Assembly (NCBI GenBank): GCA_022702705.1
Contig: CM040423.1
Coordinates: 46,077,575 to 46,141,574 of the forward strand
Direction of reading: 5' to 3'
DNA: 64,000 nucleotides
Source: Papilionanthe hookeriana x Papilionanthe teres
Taxonomy: Eukaryota > Streptophyta > Magnoliopsida > Asparagales > Orchidaceae
A model generated the notes under the pieces. It was not told the origin of the DNA. It was given only the letters and a program-made list of their open reading frames with translations, and searched no databases. The position numbers were made by a program, and so were the translations under genes. Within the stretch, counting starts at the first letter, position 1, and each line of letters starts with the position of its first letter. Of the stretch, positions 24,301-36,300 are shown one piece after another.

Positions 24301-27300
24301 GGTTAAGTTAAAAGTTTCACAACACTTGCAATCTATTTTTTTTTTGAATTATTCAAACATCCATAACATACTTTTGTAGAGAGATATTTGTTTTTTAATT
24401 ATGTTTTATTTCAAACTCTCGAAGAGCTTTTTTTTTTAGTTATTCATTTTTTTAATTGCCATCGTCTGCATTAGTTATATCACCAATATGTACAATAATA
24501 ATTGATTTTTTTTGTCGTTGGAATGTTTTATAAAGAGTATGATCTCCTTTTTTTTATTTATATATCATTTCGTTCATGACTTTTATAAATTGACCACAGT
24601 ATACCCTTCGATGTTTTTTAAGACCATATAGTAGATTTTTTAATTTACAAAGCCATGGAGGAATATATCTTATAAATTTAATGTAAAGAGGCCAAAATAG
24701 ATTTATTTGATAATCATTCTCATATAACACAATCACACTCAGTTTGGAAAACTGTACACCCTAGCAACATGAGCATAATAAAAAGATAAACTAAAGTGTC
24801 TTGACAGCCCCATGAGTTGAGGCTGAGTGAAATAATTTTATATTATAAATATATTTTTGCATGTGTGCATGCATGCACAACATACACACATATACATTTA
24901 ATTATGACATGATTCTTGGATTTTTCCAGAGAAATTGGGGCAAATAATATTTTATTGCAAAAACATCAAATACTCAAGACAAATTCCTCCTACAATTTGA
25001 GAAGTAGGCGATCTCTCCTAATTCCTGCTATTCGAGAGGTAAGAAATCTCTCTCAAACTCTAAATCTAAGATGCAAGACCTAATGCCTGCCCTAACCCTA
25101 AATAGATTAATCATATTTATACTAAACAATAATAAATGACAAATGATTAAATTAGGCTTAGGTGAAAAAAAGTAACCGCGCTTAAACTAATAAAGACTAA
25201 TTTGGCTTAGGCACTGTCGTAACTTTACTCCCCTTCTAAAAAGACATTCTTCTCAAGGTGAAAAGAATATTGATGTCGGATCAAGTCTTATGGCTCCTTT
25301 CCATTTAATTTGAAGTTTATTGTGACCCTCACCTTCTCGAAATGTTGTCTTCTGCACATCCTTCAATCACATACGAATTTGATGGTACCCTAAATAACTC
25401 ATCTAATAGCTTATCAATCATCAGAATCTCTGTCAACTCTAGATCATCTCTCTTTCATGTAGTCCCACTTGATCAAGAATCTCATCCATGCATCCTGAAT
25501 CACTTATCATAATCTTCAGCATTACCAAAGACTTGCATCACTTGGGTTCACCACGAAGCATCACTATTTTGTCTCTCTACTATATACACTGTAATGCTAA
25601 AATCGGCCCTCTGCAAACTCCTCTGCACCTCTTCGCATATCTCGTTCCTATCCTTATTCTTGAATCTCCTTTCGCCTGGAAGGTTACCGCTGTAAAGGGT
25701 ACTGGTGCAGTTGAATGCAACCCTGCGTCGGGATCTTAACCACCCCATGGTTCCCTGCTCCATGCCTAAATTCTTTGAAGTGATCTTCTCCATCCCTGAA
25801 TGGCTTGTTGTCCCATTTTGTCTATTGCTACTTGTTCCAAACCTCCAGATGTCGTGCAACTCCCTCCCAATATTGCCGCTTGAATATGCTCTCGATTCCT
25901 TCGTTCAATCTCACTAGCTTCAGTTTGATCCAACCATTAAGAGGTTGATTTTGTTCCCAATTCCTTCGCTTGATCTGTGACTTTGGATCCGCCTAAAATA
26001 TTGACACTGCATAAATGCCACACAATTCCTTCAAATGGTTGCCACTCGAGTTCGCTCCCAATTCCTTCGCCTGATCTTGCAACTACAAATCCACCTAAAG
26101 AAGCAACATTGCCCTGGTAATTCATGAATTATTTTAGTTGTTGTCTCTCGTGTCCGCCGAAGAAGCTGTCGCTCGATCCCGCTGTAGGCGGTAGTGATTT
26201 GTTTGAAACTCCACAATCTTCTTCATCATTGCTTCAAAGGTCGTGCACCTCCACCCGAACCGCCGCTGCATGGACAAGAATCACTCCTCCATAGAAGAGA
26301 ATCACTCATTTATTTCAAATTTGATGTGACTCAACTCTTTCTTTAATTTCTTCTCTAGAATATCTACTTTCTTGGCTACCATGATTCCATGTTGCGTTTT
26401 TATTACAATGTTACGTCTCATAAGGGCAGTGTATTCTTTATCAGCCTAATGACAATTTAATTATTTGTTATTTATTTGTTTTGCATACATAGTGCTAATA
26501 TGTTCAGGCTTAACGTATGCATGAGATTGGGTCTTGTATCTTTTGTTTAGTGTTTGAGAAAGATTTCCTACCACTCGAACTGTAGGAATTGAGAGAGATC
26601 GCCCACCTCTCTAATTGTAAGTGTTTATCTTTGTATTTTTCTTGAGTGTTTGTTGTTCTTCCAATAATTTTTTATTTGCCCAATTTTCTGTGAAAAATAC
26701 GCCCAAGAATCGTATCAAATGATATCAGAGCGAGTGATTTTCGAGACAATAACTATGAGATCGCAATGCATTTGTTCATGACCTAGCCTCAAGAAATAGT
26801 CGTGCTTCGAGCAATCTGCGAGAACAAACGAAGGGACCATGACATATAGGCTCTAGGAAGTCCTAATCATGTGTCGCCTTAATGACCGTGTCATATGATA
26901 CATTTGAGATTAAAGCTCGTTGGGAAGAAGATAACGAGATTGTAACATATTGAACTCCTTCACCAAATCCTGCCATACAATCAAGGGGATCGTGGCGTAC
27001 AGGCCTTTGTGATCGAATCCTGCGAGAAAGTGGCGATCGAGCTATGTTGGAAGAGACATCGTGCCCTAACGATACAGTCACGGCTTGAGCTAGCTGGGAA
27101 GCCAATGTGAGATCGCGTCCTTCAAGTTCTCCCTCACAAGCCTTCATGATCGTGGTAAGGCTAGTTGGGAAGTCACTGAGGGGATCACTTTTGGAGACGC
27201 ACAATTCGGTGACCGCATATTGTGGCAGTCACGACGATTGGATTTCAACTTGTAGTATTTTTCCACATAAATTAGGACAAATAATGTTTTATTTCAGTAA

Positions 27301-30300
27301 CATCAAACTCTCAAGATGAATATAAAGAAAAACACCTGCAATTTGAGTTGTAGGTGATCTCTCCTAATTCCTATATTTCGAGAGATAGTAAATCTCTCAC
27401 AAACCCTAAAGCTAATATGCAAGATCAATATCATGCATACTCTAACACTAAGCCTATTAGCCATATTTATACTATACAATAATAAATGACAAAGCCCTTA
27501 TGCTAATAAAGGTTAAATTGCCCTTAGGCACGATCATAACAAATTTTTTTGTTTAAAATTGTGCAATATGAGACGTGCATTGCGGCTCACCTCAGCACTT
27601 TCTATAAAAAATCATAAAGAGGCTTATGTCTCTTTTTAGGTGAAGTGTACGCCTCACCCACGTTAAGGCGCTCTTCTCAAAAAAAAAAAACCTCAAATTT
27701 TGAATGTTTTCTGCAGTTTTGTTTTTAACAGAATTGAAAGTAACATCCTCACACCTTACACACTAAATAACAATAAATAAAAGAGAACTATATCTATAAA
27801 ATTTTTTAATATTCTGATTAATATTAGTTACTGATGATTTTTCACTAGAAATACAAGATCGTGTGGATTAAAGATAATGAAAAATAAAATAATATAAATG
27901 CGACTAATGATATGGCACGAGATATACAAATTCATTTTGCTAATGATTTTACTGAAAATCAATTGGGCGATGAGAATAATATGGACTATTAAATTTAAAA
28001 ATTTAAATCTTGTAGATTTGTTATATTCTTGTCTAAAGTGGGAGAGTATGAGTGAGGGAAAGATTTATGTTGAACTTATTTTGATATTTTAGTATTTAGT
28101 TTTATGTCTTAGTTTATTTTGATAGTTTAATATCTGTACAAGTCATCTTGTTTTATAAATTGATATTTAGATATTAACGTGTTACTTCTGGTAATAACCC
28201 ATCTTAGCTTATTATTTTTTATCTCAGTTTGAATATTGTTATTATTACTTTTTAATGTGTTAATAGGTTAAAATATTAGTAATAGAACTAACTCGTAATA
28301 GTGTCTATGATAGATATAATCAAATGGACGAACTCACATATTTAATCAAATGGACGAACTCACATGCTGTCATATAGTGTCTATGATAGATATATTCTTG
28401 TAAGAATGAATTCGAAGATAGAGAAAAAATATTAAAACAAGAGTTAAAATATTTAGATGAGCTGGTATTACAAACTAACTCGTAATGTGAAATCATTTAT
28501 CAATTACGAAATAATTCAGAAAAATCAAAGATAATCAGATTCAAGCATAATAAAAAAAATGAACAAAAGTAAGTCTCACTTGTAAAATTCCATCATGTTA
28601 ATTTTCAAATAGTTAATAATTAATAATAAAATAAAATTAAGAATTATTCTAAAAGTATTATTGATATAATGATAAGTATTATTAAATCTATAATTAACTA
28701 AATTCTAGCCAATCAAATTTTATTTAAATAATATATCACATATGATACACGCTATATTCGAGCTTAATATCAAGTGTTTAATAAGTTAGTTGTTAAATAA
28801 CAAACGAGTTTGTTCGTAAACATACATGAGCAAGTTTGACTTTGTTCACGGCTTTGTTCATTTATTTAATAATTTGAACGAATATAATCGAGTCTTAATC
28901 AAGCGCCGAGTTCGAGTTGTTCATCGTGCATTGGTTCATTTATAGCCCCGTGCTTACGCCTCGCCTTATGGAAGAAAAAATCCTCATACATACATATATG
29001 TACATGTATCATTTTTTCTTTTATGCTCTTTTTTTCATATGCTTATTTTGTGGAACCAAGCTATTAGCTTGGACAGTGAATTTCATTCCTTCATAATTAA
29101 AGTACCATTTTATTTTTTATGCTCTTTACTTTCTTGCATTTTTGTGACTTCCCCACCTTATAGATAACTTTATCCATACAAGCATCTTTGTTAAGTAGGG
29201 CCTGTGCTCGAATTTTGCATATAAACATACATGTAACACAAGAATATAATGTGTTGAGCTGCATCACTCAAAGTTCCTCTTGATATGTTCATGATGCTAG
29301 AGAAACAAACAAAAAGAATAATTAATTGATATCTTAAAATTATAAATTATCTGGATAGAAAATACAAAATGAACTGCTTCAAACTCATGAAATCACATCG
29401 TAAACTCTTGGATGTATTTTCTTTCATGATGGATATCATGCTATTAACTCTGTGCTTATAATGTCTCTGATTGTATATATTGCTTATTAAGTTGGGTTCA
29501 ATTTACATTATTTGGGTTAAGATATTTGATATAATTGTATAAAAAAATTATATTTAAAACTTGTAACATTAGGTTTAATGTATCGTTAGGTGCATCAATA
29601 AATGGCACAATACAACAACTCGACATAAAACAGACCTTCAAAATCTAAGTTCGAGTTGACACAATTAACATTTGAGTTGGGTTTGTGTTAAAAATTCGGA
29701 TATGTTTAATTTGTAAGTCATGTTTAAGTTAACTCGCCAACCCAATTTTGACCTACCAACTCTTGTATTTTTTTTTTAAACTTCATTTCTATTATCTCAC
29801 ATGTACCATTTGATGAGGTTTTTTTTTTATTATGTATTTATATATTCTATTTGTATCAATTTATTTCATTTGTAGTTTTTTTATAAATTTGTTAAATAGA
29901 TTAATCAGGTGAGGTTCGGGTCAGCCGTGTTATAGGCGGGTCGAGTTCAAATTAAGAATTTTTAACATGTTTATCAAACTAGTCGTGTTTGGTTCAAGCA
30001 AGTTTGAGCCAGGTGCAAATTAGGATCAGGCTCAAACCCGACCTATTGATTAGAATTTGCATTGCCTTATTGCTAAATAAAACATTCCTATGATGCATAT
30101 CACCAATCAGCAAAGGTAACATCTCTATAATAGTCTATGGAAAGTAACAACTTTAGCCTTCTTGGTTTTAAATTTCACACTGTTTACCTTCGGATAGTAG
30201 ATTGTGGAATATCACCAATCTATGTCATGTCTTCTGACAAAGTTGATTTTCATATTTTTGAAAGTGGTATCTTTATTTGAAATAATTCGAGGTACACCAA

Positions 30301-33300
30301 ACCGACGGACAATTTGATTCTTGAAAAATTACAAAATGTTGTGTGCTTTTAATTCTCTATGTGATATAACTTATGCTCATTTTGAGAAATATTTTGTAGC
30401 GACAATAATAAATCGGTGCCTCTTCAAAGACGGAGGATCTATGAGACTCATGATATTTGTGCCCTAACACTCAATGATCACGACACAATTGTTAGATGAA
30501 GCACATTTGATGTTTGTGTAGAACCACTCTATATATTTGGCACTAATGACGATTCCTAGCAGTCATCGTTGGTCAGGAGTACCCTAAATTTTTTATTTTC
30601 ATCTTCATTTTCAGACCTAACTAGTGAGCACCACAAAGTTTCAAATGCTTTTTTTAATGATTTCTTGAGCTTCTAATCTGTTCAGACACCTTAACCCTAT
30701 CTGATCAAAAGATCTTCTGCACAGAACATAAGGTGCACGTTAACGTTCTTTTCTTAATCGGATGTGCTACTGAATCATCTGATAGATTTCTTGTTTGCAA
30801 ATATTTTATATGAATGGTTGACGTCAATCTTCTATTGCTTCACTAAGTACTGCTACTATTTTTTTATTTCTTGGTTTGTAGATTGTCCATATCAATCTGT
30901 GAGAGAATCTAACGTCTTTGTATCGGTATATCATTGAAATCCTCTTGGGGACATTCGTTTCTTTAGCAAGCCTTAGCTAAAGCATCTGCAAGAACATTTT
31001 TTTCTCCCGGAATCCTGTAGATTTCACATTAGGAATCTGCTCTAATAATTTCATCGTATAGCGAAAACACTGTTCAAATCTAGTCAGAATTTTATCTCTC
31101 CCATCCACTTGATAAATGATCAACTGGGAGTCACCATAAATGTTGATATTCATTATCCTCATTAAGATTGTTAACTCTGAGTCTAATATCAAAGCTTCAT
31201 ATTTTACCTCATTGTTCGTACAATGTTCTGTTAAGTGGTAAGAATATCTTATCATTTCCTACTCTAGTCTAATGAAGACTGATACAATCCCTGCCTTATT
31301 GGGCATTATTATTTGCAATTGTCTTTTTGTGCTGATGAGGCTCCATTAAAGGACATCTTCCAATGTTGAGCATTGGGGTCTTTTAGGTTCATTATTTTCT
31401 CGTCCAGAAGCAATATTTGATAGGAGACTCGACCGATAATGTGTGCGCCTCAAGAAAATCTGTCAAGGTTTGCTCTCTCACCGCACAAAGAAGCACGAAA
31501 GTTATATTAAATTATAATAATATTATCGATCACCTAGCTAACCAAGTGTTGGTCGGGTTATCAGGTATTGCAACCGATTAAATCTCAAAATAAGGTTGAC
31601 TTTTTGAGAAAGCATATGGTGTCTAAGCTTTTGAGCAGCAAAAATTAAAGTCAGACAATGTTTCTCAATGGGAGGATATTTTAGCTCCACTGGTATTTAG
31701 ATGTTTTAGATAATAGAGTTTGTTTTCCTTTCCCTCATCATTGACCTTAGCTAAAAGGGCTCTGAGGGAGTCGACCAAAGTCGCAGCATAAAGTATCATT
31801 ATTCTACGCGAGAATATTGTTGTTAGTATAGGTGTCAACAAATACGATTTAATACTTTCAAAAACATGTTGACATTTATCGTTATAAGTAAGCTTGACAT
31901 CTTTTTTAATACTATCAACACCGTAAAAAGTTGACATCTACTTGACATATTAGAGATAAAGCGTCTATGTCGGCTTCCCTTGGGAAAATTATAATTGCAT
32001 TAAGCTCTTAGGGGGTGGAATTTTTAAGAAAATTTTAATATTCTGTGGATCAATTTCTATTCCACGGTAAGAGACAACAAATCCCAAAAACTTCTCAGAT
32101 ATGACATTCAAGGCGCACTTTATGAGATTCATTTTAAGATTAAAATATTGTAACTGCTCATAGACAATTCTGAAATCAAACATGTGATCGTCATTTTGTA
32201 TGCTTTTGGTGACCAAGTCATCCACAAGCACTCAATCTGGTTGTGAATAAGTTTATAGAAAGTATTCGTTATTGCTCTCTGGTTGGCCGCACCAACATTC
32301 TTTAATCCTAAGGGCATTATTGTGTAAAGTATATATCGATTGATGTTTTGAAAGTTGTGAATTTCTAGTCTTAGGGCGTCATTTTGATTTGATTATATCT
32401 TTACGATTTATTCATGAAAGAGAAAGTTGTTTGAGACGGCGTAATGTCCACCATCAACTTTGAAATCGACAGCATGAACTCGTCTTTCAAACATGCTTTA
32501 TTTAACTCGAATCTGACCATTTTTCTTTTTGACTGGCACTACATTTGCTAATCATGTTAGATACTGCTCTTCTTGGACTAAACTGGTGTCAGTTAGTTTT
32601 TTCACTTCAGTTATAACTTGTTGCTTTTATTTCTAGTTGTATTCTTCTGAGAGTTTGTTTGATTGGAGTTGCATTTTTGGTCTAGTCCCAACTTATGAAT
32701 TGCAACTTCTGGAGCTAGTTTAGGCACATCTCGTCGTAGTTCCAAGCAAAACAATTATTGTACTCTGAGACAATAATTTGTACTCTGACAATAATTTTCT
32801 TGTCTGTAGATTCTTTTTTGTCAAATAACGAGCTGATAAGGTTACTGTTGGCTCTTTCTTTGTTTTAAAGCTGACTTATTTTAATTCGTCAATCGTTGGT
32901 TTAATGTCCTCAATTCCGGTGGAGAATCTTCTATTAAAGGGTCTTCAAAGCTCTCCGATGCTTCTTCACAGCCTTCATTTGGCTCTTTGGTAACAACCAA
33001 ACAAAATTCTATATCATCGACTAGCCCGATTGTTCTGAATTGTACACCTTTTAAGTTGAAAGCTCGATTCTTGTTACCCAAAGTTTTTTAAAAAGTTTTG
33101 ATTTGTCTTTCAACCTTTGTTTAGGCGTAACATCGCGCTGAACAAGTTTTACATTTTTGTTAGAACTAGAAGAAAAAGAATCACGGTGAAACTTGATCGA
33201 TTTTGTGCACTCTCCGTGTACTTTCTTGATCGCTAAATCCTCAATTTTATTAGAAAAATTGAGTTAGAGTCATGACTTGTACGTAGTGATTGATATTATC

Positions 33301-36300
33301 ACACATAGAATTGTATTCGTGTTTGTCTTCGTCTTCGCCTTCCAAGGAAATATCGAACCGAGGTTTCTTTTGGTTTATGATCATGTCACTTTTCCTGTGT
33401 TTTTCTTCCTCAGAACTGTCTTCCAAATCAATGCTGATAATTGGACTCTTCTTCTGTTCGATGATTTTGTTATCTCTTCCTCGTCGTCATCCCCGGTCTT
33501 GATTTCGAGTATGTGTCCTGGAAGACTCCACCTTTGTAGCCAAGGAACTGTGGGAGGTTGTCGAATTGGACGATCTTGATTTTGTCTCTTTTCTTCTCTC
33601 CAGTTTTTTGAATTTTCTTCTTTATTTAGTGATTCTCTGGAGAAAAATGTCTTTTTCAGGGTAACATAGTAAGCGACATTCTCGTGAATCCCCAGTTCAG
33701 GTATTGATAATCGCTGTAAGTCCCATTTTATATAGTACTCTTGTCCTTTATAGCAATTCTTTATGCACACTGGTGCAAAGATGAATGAACCATCCTATCA
33801 TGAATCCATGGTCGACCTAAAAGCGTCTCATAATTTTTGATGCTATGGAATTTTGCAGTCATTAAAAAGTCAATGATCTTCAACACTTCCTAGGTGATTG
33901 ATCCTAGTGCTCTCTCTACTTTCTACTTGAGCATCGTAACATCATTTTATCGGTCGTTAACTTGTGGGCTTCTGTGTACAAGTACTCCAACATTCGTAAG
34001 TTCATTATTTTTATGGAAGCACCGCGATCTATTACCACTCTGGAGAGCATGAATTTGTCGATGTTGACGGAAATGTACAGTGGATGGTTATGGTCAACAT
34101 TATCGAGCTATAAGACATCGTCTGTAAATATTAACTCTGATTGTTTCTTCAATGAACATATCTCATCTATGTAAGTACGAATGAGTTGAACGAAACAGAT
34201 CTCAGGATCAAGGGTTCAACCAATGCTTCTCTCATTTTTTTTGGCAGATCAAAACATCGTAAATGCTCAACTTAGCGTGTAACATCCTAAGGTGGGTTAG
34301 AATTGTTTGGTTCCTCAGTTTATTCTCGAGCAAATGTTTAGTGTACCGATGGAATAGGCTCCCTTTGCGTAATCACTTGTTTTACTTCTTGTTCTCTGGG
34401 GCTATTCTTGGAGGTCGCACTTTTTCACTTCATTAATTCACTTCCATTTTGTCCTCCAATTCTTGAACTATTTGACGTTTCTTCTTGAGTAGCAACTAGC
34501 TCTTCTGCGACTTTCGAATTTGAGAATTCCAACTCTATCGCGATTGACGTTCTCTAAAATTCGAAAACAGGTGTCATTATCTGAATTGTTGTAGTCGTTA
34601 TTTTCGCTTTATTGTCGTTGGACCCATTGGGATTTTGTATGATTTGAGAATTGTCGTTAGAATTGAAATTAGGATTCGAGTTAAATTAGTTTATATCAGG
34701 TATATCTTCATTAGAAAAAAGTGAAATATAGCCAAAATCAAGACTCTTCGCATCATATTACCCTGAAGAGACAAAGAAATAATCATACAGAATCAAGGGA
34801 TTGAGAGATTTCTCCCCCCAAACCCACAACAACCAATCTAGGAGAAACATCTCCTATTTTACTCTTCGAGCTACTAGTCTTCTTCTTTTGTTGGCATATA
34901 TCCTCTCATCGCAATTGATAGTGTCGGCTTAGTAGGTTTCTGACTTTGAATGGAAGCTTACACCGAAGCAATCGGAATCTCGTTCAAGATCTTCTTCGAA
35001 GATTTCGTGCATACTGTGTCTACGCATTATTGGCTTTAGAAGCATCGATTGGAACAATAGTGAAAAGAAGCGAGTATTTCTGCCTAACTATTGTGACAAA
35101 TGCTAAACTAAATCATGAACGTTTAGGATTTTAATTTTGAGCTAGTGTTTAGGGCACAGTACTATGACCTGTTATGTTGAAGTGCGTGAAATACAGGCTT
35201 TGCTATGACCTTGTGCTTCAAGGCAAATGATGCGCAAATGATGCATGGGCCTAGCACATCTCCTTGCTTTGTTCTTGATGTGCATTTTGAAGTGCGCTTT
35301 TGGAAACTTTGATTTCGACCTATAATTAAACTCTACAAAAAATATCATTTTATGTCCTTGATATTTAAACTTATCACATTTAGCCATTTATTTTCTAATA
35401 ATGTGAACTATTGATGTGACATCAACTTAGGTCATAAGTGAATGCTATTAAAGAGCAACTTAATAATTGTTCATGAAATGCTCGTTTATTCAATTTAATG
35501 AATACCCAGGAATGAATTTTATCCTTAACATATAAATGAACAAATTTGATTATTTAGTAGTTCGTTCATTTATGTTTGTGAATATATTAATATTTGTTCG
35601 GCAAGTACTTGCTAAGAGCTCTATAAAATCCTCATTTTATTGCTTATGTTATTTTACAGTTTTAATTATTTTTTATTGCACTTTAATTGTTATTTATTGT
35701 TTTATAAGTTTAAGTTAGGAAAATATTTTGCAAATAGTTAAATGGATAGGTGGCAAATCTAATTTTGTTATTCGTATAACACTAGAAATTGTTTTTTGAT
35801 AAGACTTTCAATCATGAGCACCCAGATATATTTTACTAAGCTCGAGTAAAATCTCAAGTACTATTGAATTCAATGAAATAATTCATAAAGAAGTTTGAAG
35901 AAGATTTTAAATTTTGGATCACTTTTTATATGGGCTGAATTTCAATACTATAATAATAAATGAGCTCGAGCAGTTTAGTATTTAGTTCAACTTGTTCATT
36001 TACAGCCATTTATCTGCCAATTTTATACCTCATATTCTCACACAAGTAGTTATGTGGTACTTATCATTCATTTTATGCATCAGTAACGAGTTTTTGTTGA
36101 CTCCACTTTGTATCCAAGAATATCTGCTCTAAGAAAACTGAAACACAATACGCATGTCAAATCTTGCTCACTTATTTTATACCCACGCACAATTGATACG
36201 TGAGTATTACATGTGCTACTTGTGACCATTTCATTCATCAGTAATGCGCATTAGAGGATACCAATGTGTATCCATGAAAGTATATTCCACCAAAGAGTTA

